Source: Certhia americana (Eukaryota; Chordata; Aves; Passeriformes; Certhiidae). Taken from it: a DNA stretch of 64,000 nt. The translations under genes were made by a program, and so were the position numbers. Position 1 is the stretch's first letter, and the number at the start of each line of letters is the position of its first letter. The stretch is taken from the NCBI GenBank assembly GCA_018697195.1, contig CM031864.1, positions 29,377,668-29,441,667 of the forward strand, read 5' to 3'. This document shows, one piece after another, positions 24,220-36,370 of this stretch. The notes under the pieces are model-generated. The model had not been told where the DNA came from, did no database searches, and saw nothing but the letters and a program-made list of their open reading frames with translations.

Positions 24220-25502
24220 CTCCCCGGGCACCCGCTGACATCGGGCGGCTCCGGCGGGGAGCCGGGAGCCTCGAAGTGTCCCAGGGATGGGGGGAGGATG
24301 ATGCGTGTGGCCAGAGAGAGATGCTCGGTGCGGGCTGAGGTGGAGTGGGGGAGATGCAGGGAGGGGAGCCCCCCGCCCCCTTGCTCCCCAATTTAGCCAC
24401 TCACCTAGGAGCACCCGTGTGCTGGAAAGCCCTCTGCAGCCAGGGCGGGGGTGTGTGTGCGCTTCTGGCAGGGTGGGGGCTCCCCCATTGCCTTTGTTCC
24501 CTTCAGACCCACCCCTCGCCTCTGATTTTCCTTTGCGGCAGCTCCCGTGCTTGCCAAAAGAACGCGCTGGATGGAGCGAGGGAGCGAGCCGGGCGTGTTG
24601 TGCGTGTGTGCGCGCTTGTGTGCGCCTGTGTTGCCACTGACTTCATTAAAGCGAGCTGTCCCCGAGCTGCAGAGGCGCGGCAGCCTTTAATTTTGTGGCC
24701 CGGCTCCTGCGGGAAGCCGACGTCGCCTAGCGTGCTCCTGCCCTGGCAGCGAAGGGCTGGGCATCCCTGCCACCGCAGGTGCCCGCCCGGGGGCTCAGCC
24801 CTCCGCCCCTGCTCGCTGCCCCAGCGAGCCGGCAGATGGGCGGCCAGGCTCCCGCAGGATGCTGAAGATGGAGTCAGGAGGAAGGAGTTGGACACTTGGC
24901 TCCAACTAGGCTGGACCACGCTGCAACCTGTTCCCCCGGCCGCGGCTGCTGCGCTGGGTGCTGTTCCGAATTGTGTCTTCCTTTGCCGGGGGGTGGCTGG
25001 AAGGACTCGGATCTCTGCCCTTCCCGTGCCTGCTCTCTGCTCGCCCTGCGGCGGGGTTGGGGGGTTAAAAGGGGCTGGTGTGGGCTTGCAGGCAGAGCGC
25101 TGGGGAGGATGTGGTTGGGTTTAACCCCTTGCTTCGTGCGGGAAGGTGTTTAGGGACTGAGCGGCTGCGGCCTCCGCTGGGCACGGAGGAGGAGGAGGAG
25201 GAGGAGGAGGAGGGCTCGCCGTCCGCCCCGCTGCCCGGGTGGCCGTTCTGGGGGGGCCGTGGCTCGGCTGTCCCCCATGCCGTGCCGGAGGCGCTGAGCC
25301 GGTGCCGCACGTTGCCGCCTCTCCTCCACGCGGGTCCCTGCTCCCCCGGAGGGATGGAGGAGAGACGGAGCTGAGCATCACCCGGAGAGGAGGAGGGGGC
25401 TGTGGTTGGGACTGCGCCCCGCAACCCCCTCCCTCTTCTCTCCCACCTCCCCCCCGCCGCCTCGGTGCTGCTGCTTTGGCTCACCTGTGTGTTTTCTTCC
25501 AG
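24220..25502 (+). promoter_or_regulatory. CACNA1E: GC/CpG-rich promoter and 5' leader region of CACNA1E
   Basis: CpG dinucleotides, rare elsewhere in the window, become frequent from about 24220 and stay so through the first certain exon (for example GTGTGCGCGCTTGTGTGCGC near 24606). This is the expected position for a CpG-island promoter of a neuronal channel gene. No clear TATA box is present. A transcript starting here and reading straight into 25504 would meet an in-frame TGA at 25372 before the ATG, so translation would begin at 25504. The last bases before the exon also form a good splice acceptor, so both an unspliced leader and a spliced leader are possible. Transcription start sites cannot be read from sequence alone. 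Confidence 0.6.
25185..25213. repeat. (GGA)n triplet repeat in the leader region
   Basis: About nine GGA/GAG triplets without interruption, about 300 bases before the start codon. The location makes length variation in the 5' leader possible. Confidence 0.9.
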
Positions 25503-25769
25503 GATGGCTCGCTTTGGGGAGGCAGTGGCCGGCAGGCTGGGCTCCGGAGATGGGGGCTCCGACCAGAACCGGAGCCGGCAAGGAGCTCCTGCCCCTGCGG
25601 GAGGGAGCCCGGGAGCCTTCAAGCAAACCAAAGCGCAGAGAGCCCGGACTATGGCTCTGTACAACCCCATCCCCGTCCGGCAGAACTGCTTCACTGTCAA
25701 CAGATCGCTCTTCCTCTTTGGGGAAGAGAACATAGTCAGGAAATACGCCAAGAAGCTCATCGACTGGCC
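25503..25769 (+). CDS. CACNA1E: CACNA1E first certain coding exon: Cav2.3 cytoplasmic N terminus
   Basis: Coding starts at ATG 25504 ([17 protein letters not shown]...) in a strong context (A at -3, G at +4) and gives 88 full codons plus CC. The conserved block [16 protein letters not shown], then [19 protein letters not shown], and finally KKLIDW are the standard lead-in to S1 of Cav2 channels. The region between about residues 9 and 40 is low complexity (Gly, Ser, Ala, Pro) and differs from the mammalian version, as expected. The base before the ATG follows a CAG acceptor, so this may be an internal exon; see the candidate exon ending at 10064. The 3' border is set by an AT-AC intron. Continuing past 25769 would wrongly add YPFCSL. 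Confidence 0.96.
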
Positions 25770-28700
25770 ATATCCTTTCTGCAGCCTCTGTGAGCCCCCA
25801 CCTTTGCTGCCCGGATTTGCCTCGGTGGCCCAGGACACGTGCGTGTGGCACTCTCGGGCAGGTAAGGTGTGCGGAGAGGGGTGCCCTGGCCCCTGGGGAT
25901 GCTCTCCTCGCCCTGTTGCTGCTTCCCCTTCTGTCCTCAGCTCCCTGCCTGCTTCTGACAGGAGCTGAGCCCTTTCTCCCCCGCCTACCCCCCTCCCGGG
26001 AGCCCCCCAGCCCCTCCTGAGGCTTGGATTTAATAGCCGCCCCATGCTAATAGGGACGGGTGCTCTGATCCCTGCGTGCTTTGGGATGCTCTGTGTGTGT
26101 GCCTGGGGAGGTGGGGTATAGTGGCCTTTTCTCTGTGCCTCGATGTCTTGGGGAGTTTTGTCATCCCACCCCACCCGGAGCCACCTGGGAACCCATGAAT
26201 CTCCAGTCCCTGCTGGGTGGTGGCTCTGTCCCTCCTGTGTGTGCCCTCTTTGCTGCAGATCATGCCTGGCAGGGGCACAGCTGTCCTCGCCCTGCAGCCC
26301 CCGGCCCCCCGTGGTGGCTCTGGAAACTGGCTGCCCCCTCCCTGCGGCAGAGGGAAGGATATTGAAAACCTCTGGCTGTGCCCCAAGGCCCTTTCTGGGG
26401 AGGCATGCATGGGGAGCCATGATTTTATCCCAGGCACCCCTGTCCTAGCACAAGGTGGAGGGTGCAGATCTCTCCCACTCCTTCCCCTCTTCCTCTATCC
26501 TTTCATACCTCCCCACGCACCTCTCTCTCCTCCCACCCTCCCTGTGGGTGCCCCTGGGCACCTTGGCTGCTGCCCAGTACCACAGCTCTCAGCCCCGCAC
26601 CAACCTGGGCTTGGTGCCTGCTGCCCCCCTAGACACCTCCTGGGCTTTGCCCCCACACAGGATCTGAGCTTGAAAACTTCAGCGTGGCCATGCTTTGGCT
26701 GTAGGAGCCTCCCCATGCTGTGCTCTGCAGCAGTGATTCCATGCAGCTCCTGCTGCTGCCGCTTTCTCTCCCTGCAACTTGTTGGTTGAGTTCCTGGCTC
26801 CTCTGGTGGGCATGGGAGAGCTTTCCCTAGTGCCAGGCAGCAATGCCTTGGTTCGGTGCAACAGGTACCTCGGGGGAAAGCCTCTGGTGAGGCCCAGGGA
26901 TGCAGGATGGGTCACGCACCCTGCAGAACGTCGCAGGGGAATTGTCCCTTTGCTGCTCCGACACATCAGGTCAAGCCTCTGCCTCTGCCAAACAGGAGCT
27001 GGTTCTGCCTGGGGAACTGTGACATCTCCAGGCTTGAGGGGGTGACCAGGGTGTGAATGGCCAGCTTGGAGGGGCTGAATTCCCCATGGCACCCCTGAAT
27101 CTGCCCCTCCTGGCAGCGCCTTCGGGGTGAGTGGCTGCAGGAGTGCTGGTGCGGTGGTGAGCTCGGGGACGTGGTGGCTCAGTGCAGAGCCCTGCAGGGC
27201 AGCGGCCAGGCCGGCTGCCTGCTTTTCCAGAATATGCCAAATTATTCATGAGCTTTTCCAGCGTGGTGTGGGTGGGCTCTCGCCCCTCCGGCTTTTGTTG
27301 GGAGGCAGAAGGAGCTGGGGTGCTGCCTCTGGCCCGGCACTCCCGGCGTGGGCTGGGGTCCCGTGCCGGTGTGATGTCTCATCTCCAGGCAGTCGCTGTC
27401 TCCTAGAGACTGGAGCTCCACCACCACATGAGCAGAACTCCCCAGCATTATTCTCCCCTGGAATTTGCAATGCATGAGGGAGATGGGCTCATTTTGTATT
27501 TTTTTTCCAGAAGTAAGTGACATATTCCCATGTGAGTGCTGGGAACAGGCGTGCTCCAGGCGCGGGAGCTCAGCGTTCCTGCCTGTCCCCCGCCTGGCTG
27601 CCATCTCTTTCCGAGAAAAACGCATCCACCCTGGGTGTTTCTCTGCACCACTGGAGTTTTGAGGGATTGGGAACGGGCAAAGCCTTTTGGTGATAAGTTT
27701 GGTTAGATTGGCTGGGCCAGTTGTTCCTATCCTTGTAGCTGTAGCCAGGCACAGGCAGCTGGTGCCTTTTGGTAGGGCCAGGAAAACCATGTGAGCACCT
27801 CATCTGCCTGGACTGGAGCCTGTGGCATCGTTCCTGGGCGTGGGTGTTTTGGGGAGGATGCATTGGATCTCGGCCATGATCAGTAGGAGCTGCTGGCCTT
27901 GGGAGGGCAATGGGCCAGCCCTGGTGCTGTGGGTCAGGGTGGGCACAGCACCAAGGAAAGCCAAAGGCCTGGAGAGGGGCGCAGGGCAAAGTGGAGGCTC
28001 TTCTTCATCCAGCTCTGGTTGACTAGGTAATAGGGCTAAAAATATCTGGTGATTCAGGCCTGGATATCTGCTGGGTAACTGTGTAATTATAACCAGCAGC
28101 CTCTGCAGTTTGGCTTCCCAGTGTAAATAGGGATGATGCATGGAGGAGAAGGAGGAGAAATACGAGCAACTGGGATTGGGATGCAGCTCCATGGGAGACA
28201 AGTCTTTGCCGAGTTCCTTGCTGCAAAGGCCAGTGCGTTTCCTCCACTGGAGCTGCTCTTTTAAAACTGGTCCTGCCCAAACCACGGGGCAGCTGCTCTT
28301 TTGGCTGTAGGAACATCTCCTTCTCTTCTCCTTGGGAAATTCAGCCTTGTCCTCCTGCCTGCTCTCCTCCTGCTGATGGCCAGTCCTTTCACCCTGATTT
28401 CATTTGTTTGGCTGCCTGGAAGGCTCCAATTCAGTTAGTACACGAGATGGGCTGCAGCTCATCTATATCTGCTCTGTTCCTCATCTGCTTAATCGCATTT
28501 GACCTGGATAAGATCCCTCTCCCGCCCCAGGAAGGCCAGATGACATTGTGTGGCTCTGGCTGTGTCCCCAAGGACAGCATCTGGCTGCAGGCTGTCCACT
28601 GCACCTACCCCCAGTGTGGCAGGGAAAGAGGATGTCCGTCAGGATCTTGCTGCTCCCTGTGGTGAGGGATTTCACCTATCTTGGCCCCTTTGAGGACCAA

Positions 28701-29183
28701 ACCTGGTGTTGGGCTGGCCTAGAGCAGCTGGAGTGCCCTTAGAGCCCCAGGGCACATCCCCATCCCAACAGGCAGGGGGAATTTGCTCCATGGGAAGCAC
28801 ACCCGTGAGTGCCTGAATTGTTTTGCTCACCATGGGCTCTCACTGTGACCTTGTGGGCAGTGCCCCTCGGGGACCACGGTGATGTCACACCCCACCTGGC
28901 GAAGCATCTCCTGCACCTTGGCTTTTCCCCAGCCAAGATTCTGGCGGGTCTTGCCTTCCCAAGGGAAGAGCCTGCGCCATGTTGTGCCATCCTTGGGCAG
29001 CACTCCCCAGGAATATTTCTCCCCTCTCCTCCCCTCCCTGCCTGTTTTCTGTGCCCTCCATTCATCAGATTTTAGAAGGGGTTTTTTTTGGGAGGGGCGA
29101 GTAGGTGTAATGGCAGGTCCATCTTTTTGACAGCCGGGGAGAGCGAGGCTGCCTGTCAGATGGTGAATTTAAACAGAGGCAGC

Positions 29184-29228
29184 TGTTGTCATGGTGATGC
29201 CAAGTTGCATCCTGTTGCTGTGGCAACC
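29184..29228. promoter_or_regulatory. Candidate pair of RFX X-box sites in intron 1
   Basis: GTTGCTGTGGCAACC at 29214-29228 has the inverted-repeat form of an X-box (GTTGC...GCAAC). Thirty bases upstream, GTTGTCATGGTGATG at 29184 is a weaker version, next to a CAGCTG E-box at 29180. RFX proteins bind such sites in ciliated and neuronal cells. This is a motif match only, with no evidence of use. Confidence 0.35.
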
Positions 29229-29954
29229 AAAGTTAAAAAACTGATGTTAAGGCAGGAAAATCACATGATGTGGTCCTTTTTTGTTTAAAAAAAAAAAAAA
29301 AGGGAGGAGGAGAGGAGAGAGATTTGATTTCCAGGGTGAGGTGGGGGAGAAGGAGACGCTTCTCCATGGAGCTGTTTGCACGTGGCAGGCAGGCATCCCA
29401 CATCCTGCATCCCGCATCCCAACGGGAGCGGCAGCAGTGTGGGCAGCTCTGCCCCGTTGGACTCCTGGCTGTCACTGCCTTCAGTTTAACCCTTGATGGA
29501 AACCAAACCACTGCATTTTGGAGCCATAAAAGCAGCAACAGCCGTGACTGCAGAGAGGGAGTGTGGTCTCTTGTGTCCGTGCAGTGGAATTGAGGCAGGC
29601 TGGGTGCTCCAGGACACAAGCACAACCCAAGCCCATGCTCAGTCTCGTGAGGCAGGCACACAGCAGCTGGCTCATGTTCAAAGTGGGAGGATTTGGGGTC
29701 TGGATGTTGCTTTCCGTCAATCCCCCTCAGCATGGATGGGCTGGCAGCACTGGGTGGCAGGACACAGGGATAGAGACAGCCAAGAGGGGACACAACTCTG
29801 TGGACAGTCTTATCAGTGGAAGGGAGTCCCTTGTGTCCCCAGGGACAAGCCAGGGAGGTACTGTGGGGATGGGGAATCCCAGAGTTGAATTAGGACCACT
29901 CACATGCTTTGCTCTACTTGGCACTTCTGTTTTTTCTTGAAAACAAAAAACCTC

Positions 29955-30080
29955 ACTTGCCCAGAGAGGTTGTGGACTCCCTGGAATTGTTCAAGGTCTG
30001 GTGGGTTTGGGCTGTGAGAAATCTGGTCTACTGGAAGGTGTCCCTGCCCATGGAACCAGATGACCTTTAACAGCCTTGGA
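29955..30080 (+). mobile_element. CR1 LINE fragment in intron 1
   Basis: GCCCAGAGAGGTTGTGGACT, then TGGTCTACTGGAAGGTGTCC and a worn terminal part (ACCAGATGACCTTTAACAGC). This is the CR1 3' region without its final tail. Confidence 0.85.
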
Positions 30081-31494
30081 GAGAAGGTGCTCTCTTTCCT
30101 GCTGGGGTGTGGAGCAGAGAGGAGGGGGATTGGGGCATCCTAAGGTGGATGATGAAGATGTGGATCTTTCATGCCATGTTTGTATGGGACAGGCAGCTGT
30201 GCTGGGATTGGGACCAGCAAGATGAAGTCCACAGGTGTAGGAACTAAGGCTTTTTCTGGGTGACATCTGACAAGCAGGGAAAGCACCTCAGAGCAGCAGG
30301 TCCCCAGGGAGGCGTGGGGAGAGGTGGGAAATAGAGACATGACTTTCTCCAAGGGAGGAGATGTTGGAACCTGGATGATGCAGGCATAGACAGGGGTTAA
30401 GTTGCTCCTGTTTTTTTGGTGGCACTGGAAGGTAGGATTCCTCAAGGCCCATCTGCTCCTTGCCCAGCTGCCTGCCCAGGAGTGGAGAGAAGGGACTGGG
30501 AAGGGGTGGGATGGAGGGGAGTTCATGTCCTTGCCTGCATCCAGGGAGGGATTTATCTTGTACCCAGCCTCCTGCAGAGATTGTGCCAATGTCCCATCAG
30601 CACCATAAACCCATCTCCAGGGACTGGAGCTGGGCTCACCCCCTGCCTTAGCAGGATGGGTGTTCTGGGTGGGCTGGTTTGGGTTGGGCTTCTGGCTGGC
30701 AAGGAAGGTGAAGAGGGAGGTCACAGCTGGAAGATCTGCCAGTGGCCAAACATCTTCCTGGCAGACCCGCCAAGGAGCTCCAGCTCAAGGCATGGGGTTA
30801 GCCCACCTGGAGGTGGTCTGGGCGATGCCCCCATGGCCTGGGGTCGCTGTCCTCACCTCAAAGGCACCAGGAGGGAAGTGTGGGGCTGCAGGTGTGGCAT
30901 GCACAGGGATCAGCTGAGTTGCTAAGGAAACAAGTCAACGGTGCAGGGGAGAGAGCATTGGGTAAAGGAGATAAATCAATAAGAAAACCTATTTTTATCG
31001 GCTGCCTAATGATCCTCCAGGAGAAGCCAGACGGAAGAGGAGGTGGAGAAGGCTGGAGGGAGCTGGGCTCTCATTACTGGGCCTGGAGGGAGGCGAGGGC
31101 TACTCTGCATTTTGGGTGCCTGAGAGGTTGTGTAATTATTCATCTGATGTGGGAGAAAACAAAACACTGATGGAGGATTGTCCAGTGGGTTCCAGCCCCA
31201 ACTGGGAGGATGATTGCTTGGCAGAAGTAAAGAGATATACAATATCCTTCAGTTCAGCCAGATGTTCCTGCTGTCCCTTGGGAGGTTCTTTCCTCTTGGT
31301 ACCTCAAAACCCTACATAGTTGGAGCTATGGGGCCTGGTTTCCATGGGGTTGATGTCTCACACAGCTCTGGATGTGATAACTGAGGCTCAACTGCTTGAG
31401 AAACTGAGCCAGTGGGGTTTGGTGAATCACTTTTGGCAGTGACCTCGTGCTTAGGTCAGTGCTTTGGGGAGTGATATTGCCCTTTTAGACTCAG

Positions 31495-31612
31495 CCAGGC
31501 TGGATGGGGCTATGAGAACCCTGGCCTCTAGTGCGAGGCATCCATGATAGGTTGGAATGGGATGGTCTTTAAGGTCTTTTCCAACTCAAACCATTCCTTG
31601 ATTCCCTGATAA
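31495..31612 (+). mobile_element. CR1 LINE fragment in intron 1
   Basis: GCCAGGCTGGATGGGGCTAT through GGTCTTTTCCAACTCAAACC and CATTCCTTGATTCCCTGAT form an intact CR1 3' end. Confidence 0.9.
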
Positions 31613-33989
31613 CTGTTCACTCACCTGCTGGAGGTGGAGCAGGAACATAGTCCTGTGCAGGGTGTGATGGATGTGCATTGTCCTTGTGCTTTGAACCAAA
31701 TGTTGGGGCAAGCTGGTCCTGAGCCCCCAGGCACTTCTGAGCAGGGCTCCCATGCTGCTGCTGTTGGGTTTTTCCCACCTGGGTGTCTCTCCCGTGAGGA
31801 CAGTGGCTGTGGCAGGGAGAAGTGTGGGATGTTCAGGGTGGACAGACGGACTCTCCGTGCCGTTCCCACGCTTCTCATCTAGGCAAATGTGCCTGGTGCC
31901 TGGGGAGCTGGTGCCCCGCCCCACTAACACGCTGTTTGTCTCTTAAGCCAGTGCTAATTGCTCGCAGACTTTCAGGAAAATGATACAAAAAGATCCCAAA
32001 TAGGCTGGTGGCGCGGGGCCAAGCGCCGCAGTCGGCTGGAGCGTGCGGCCAGAGGCGGGAAGCAGGGAGAGGACGTGGCCTTTGCTGGAGCCATGCAGTG
32101 AAATATTCACTTGTGTTGAGCCTCAGAGGAAAACTTTTGGAGTCTGGCCCCCCCTCCCCAAACACAGGGAGCTGCTCTGTGTGTGGCTGGCATCGAGGTC
32201 TGAGCCAGCAGCAGGGAGCTCTGCAGCCTCTCTCTTTGGGTTTGCCTCTAACTTAGCAACCATTAATTTCACTGAGTGGCCTTTTAAATGCCTTAGATGT
32301 ATCTTTCCTGGCTCTTCTTCCTACCATGTTAAATACATCCCAGCTCCCACAGGCTCTCCTTGGCTGCCTCTCCTGGCCATCTCCCTATTTCTATGCCCAT
32401 CCCTGTTCCTACCCTGCCAGTGTGCCCAGCATCACTGCTGCCGGGATCATTTCATGCTTTCCTGTTTCCCTGGGACACTGGGGTGCCTTCTCTTGTCTGT
32501 GGGCTCAGGGCCACTGCTTGAAAGCATTTCACTGTAGTTGGTGGCTAAAAGACAAGGTTGGAAAAGACAAAACCACCCCTTTTCCCAGGGCTGATGGGAT
32601 GAGCCATCACCTGAAACATGTCAGTCTGAGGGTGTTGGGTCTGCAGAAGCCTGGTGTGGTGGGGACGGGCTGAGCCAGCTTGGGATGGTGGGAGTGTGGA
32701 TGATTCCTTCATGGGCAAATCCATCCCATGGTGGGATCACATCCCCTTTCCACAGATACAAAGCCTTGGGGAGGTGGCAGTCCTCTCCCTGGGTGGCTGA
32801 TGGTGCCAGTGGTGCCAGTAATAGAGCTGTTTTGGCACAGAGGGAGTGGAATCAGGGGGTGTGCTGCCTGCTGCTGTGTCGCTCCACATTTAGTTATTGA
32901 GGACAACAGGGCTTTTATTGTGAGGAATTGGGAAAGATGGATGGGAAGCTGGAAAGATATGGCCATCCTGTCATTTGGAAGTGCTTTGTTTTCAGAGCTT
33001 GGCAGTGGGCCAGGCAGGAGAGAGTTCTGTGTCCCTGCCTTGATCCCATGAATCAAAAGGCAGGAGGAAGCTGAGTCTGGGGTGCTTTCCTGAATGTGAA
33101 CGTGCCCTCCTTTCCTTCCTCAGCTCCCCAGACACCAGCATCTGCTGCCACTTGTCCTGGCTCGGGGTGGCTCCTGGAGAAGGGTTGTGTAAGACCTACA
33201 TGGATGTGGGATTTAGGATTGCTCATAAGGGCCCAACCAGATCCTGTTGACAAAGTTCTGCTGCCCCTTGGGGTCTTGCTGGGGTGTGGCTGGGCTGGGA
33301 TATCTCCATAGGGAGTTTCCACCCTGCCTGAACTAAAGCTCTGACCCAGGTGCCATCAGTGCCTTGAGCTGTAAATGCTCAGCCAAGTGCTCTGCAGCTT
33401 CCAGTGCCACCTGGGCTCATCCTGGGCTCACAGGGTGCTTAGCAAGGGCACAAGGTGGACTGATCCAGGCCAGATCCCCAGAACTTGCAAGGGATGCTCC
33501 ATCCTCCTCTGGCTGTGCAGGTGCTTCCTCCCATGGGGATGTTTCAGGACAAGGGCTGCCGGTACCATGTGACACTTCCCCTTTGTGAGCCCCCTCTCCT
33601 GCTGATTTGAGATGGATAAGAGAAGGAAAACAAGGATATGTTAGCCCTGTCTAGCAGTGTGCCATGCCAGGGAAGGCCTCCCTAACACTGCCAAGGACCA
33701 TGCCAAACCTTCTTCCAGGCAAAGCCCAGCTTGGTTGTCTTGCTTCAAACCTTGTTTCCGCTTTCTGATCTCCTTGCACAAGTAGCACCTCTCTCCCATG
33801 GGAGTTTTCATCCCAACAAAGACCTCTGGTTGATGTCCCGTGAGCTCAGGGAGGAGGTGATGAGGCCCAGCAGGTCTTCAGGGAGGGCCCTCACCCCTCT
33901 CATTTCCAAACAACACTGAGGTGAACTTCACCCTCCCACCTGAGAGCAGCATGTGTGGATGTTCCCATAGGGAAAACAGCAGCTAATGA

Positions 33990-34736
<747 letters not shown>

Positions 34737-35007
34737 TGAGTCGGGTGCTGTGGGGCCACTGGTGGGGCTGGTTGGGCTTGGGAGCTCATCCTGGTGAGGA
34801 CATGAGCTCTAGGATATGGGGAAAGCCCCTAGTTTGCTCTTGTCAGTGGTGTTTGTTGTCCTGATGAGGGAGGAGAGGATGGTTCCCTGTGCTGGAGGTG
34901 CTGTGTTGGCTTTGCTGTGGACACTGATGTTCCACATCCGCTGATGTTCACATGAGGTTCCCTACAGGGGGAATACAGCTGGCTCTGAGGCCATGTCTAG
35001 CTTTCCT

Positions 35008-35040
35008 CACTTGGTGGCCTGTCACTTGGTGGCCTGTCAC
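35008..35040. repeat. 15-base direct tandem duplication
   Basis: CACTTGGTGGCCTGT occurs twice in a row, followed by CAC. This looks like a recent local duplication. Confidence 0.95.
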
Positions 35041-36358
35041 CCACCTGAGTACAAGGTAATGTGAGGACAAGGTGGAGGTGGTGACATGACCTGATAAGCA
35101 ACTGGATGTGTCCTGGGAGAGACTCTGGTCAAACCCTACATGGAGAGGGGGAGAATCTCTTCTCTTCTTGCCTTTCCAAGCTTGTCCTGGTGCTGGAGAT
35201 TTGGGAATGAGGTATGGGTAGGGTCACACTCTTCGGTGATGCTGCTCATTATCCCAGCATGCAGCAGTGGTGCTGGGGGTGGTAGCACACAGAGCTTCAC
35301 GGGTGCTGCTTGAGTCACTGGTGGTGTCACCTTCCAGGGATGTGGCCCAGATTTGAGTCCTGCTTGCGGTGTGCTGGGCTGTCCTGGTGACACAGAAATG
35401 AGCAGGGGCATTTGGGCTTCTCTTAGCCAACACTGGCAGTCAGCTTGAGCAGAAGCCCACCAAGGGTGACCCCCTGGGCCCCTCTCTGTGTGGAGGGCAG
35501 GTGGTACCTAGATTGTGGGTATTTCTTTTTGCCTGCTGATGGAAATGTCACGTTCAGAGGAGCTGGTTTGATGTGAATAAACAGATGGTGCCCGTGGGTC
35601 TGAGTGCTCCATGAGCTTTGCTGGGTACAGAGCAGCTGCAGGGCTGGCTGGGAAACTGAGGCATGGAGACCAGGCAGGATGCCTGGGGTCTCTACAGAGC
35701 TTCTTGCTGCAGTCCTGACCCTTGTCTTGCAGGGTGGTGGCACCACGTGGGATGTGACTCCTGGTTGGGTGTTTGGAGGAGGAAGGGGAATGCTGAGCCT
35801 GCTTCTGCTGGGGTGTGGTGGTGGGTGCTGCTTGTGCAAGGTGGAGCTGTGCAGGTTGTGCATGAGAGGAGGCTTGAGGAGAGCATGGCTGGGGACATTC
35901 TGACTCCCTTGCTCCAATGGATACCTGGATGACCTTGCTGGGGGGTGGGACCCTGACACCTGGGAATAGAGGGTGTGCTGGTGGTGAGTGATGCTTCTGA
36001 TGGGCAGTGAACAGGCAGCCTGTGGGAGGTGCAGCCGTCGCATGGGCGGCTGCTGCTCTCCCACATCTGCAGAGTGACTCATGGAGAGGGTTCTGGCTCT
36101 TGGGCTGGGCAAAGGTGCTCACACCTCTGGGGACTACATGGGACACACGTTTGTAGCAGCAAGAGCGGCTCTTGGCCTCACTGGGCTGAGTGTGTGGGAA
36201 GCAGCTGGGGGGCTGGGAAATGCCCACAACCTGTGTTATGACCTGGGCATCCTTTAGGGTGTGAGTCAAGGGGCAGCACTGGCCTGGGAGGAGGGGTTCA
36301 CCCGGGACCTCTTCCTGCCCTCCCCACAGCTCTGGGCTCGCTGCTGTAACCGAGCTGC

Positions 36359-36370
36359 TGCTGAGTCAGC
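36359..36370. promoter_or_regulatory. Candidate MAF recognition element
   Basis: TGCTGAGTCAGC at 36359-36370 is the core of a T-MARE (TGCTGAGTCAGCA) with only the last base changed, and a TCAGCAATTA half-site follows at once. MAF/bZIP factors could bind. It lies about 1.6 kb inside intron 3. Motif evidence only. Confidence 0.35.

Larger units (their letters stand above)
10065..25502 (+). other. CACNA1E: Noncoding stretch between candidate exon and first certain CACNA1E exon (possible intron)
   Basis: It starts with GTAAGT at 10065 and ends with GTGTGTTTTCTTCCAG at 25502, so it is a well-formed GT-AG intron of about 15.4 kb if the two exons are joined. The contents are many CR1 pieces, an AT-rich patch at 19130-19345, simple repeats, and a GC/CpG-rich promoter-like block at the right end. 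No further exon is supported. Long open frames near 24345-25124 (+) and 25065-26420 (-) lie in the GC-rich block and look like composition effects. Confidence 0.5.

Noticed and set aside
24345..25124. A 259-codon open frame on the plus strand in the promoter-like block
   Set aside because: It is Cys/Pro/Gly/Arg-rich, lacks splice logic and similarity, and lies just upstream of the true start. It is a chance frame in CpG-rich DNA.
25770..25968. Extension of the first channel exon past 25769 into the open frame that continues to 25968
   Set aside because: The added residues ([11 protein letters not shown]...) are not in any Cav channel, and the AT-AC intron border explains the end of conservation exactly.
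25065..26420. A 451-codon open frame on the minus strand over the first CACNA1E exon
   Set aside because: It lies opposite the GC-rich promoter and coding exon, is rich in Pro, Gly, Ser and Arg, contains a poly-Ser tract from the GGA repeat, and resembles no protein family. It is a composition effect.
35423..36269. Overlapping minus-strand open frames of 229 and 253 codons in intron 3
   Set aside because: Two frames overlap each other, are rich in Ser, Pro, His and Gln, and carry no domain. They arise from low stop-codon density in GC-rich DNA.
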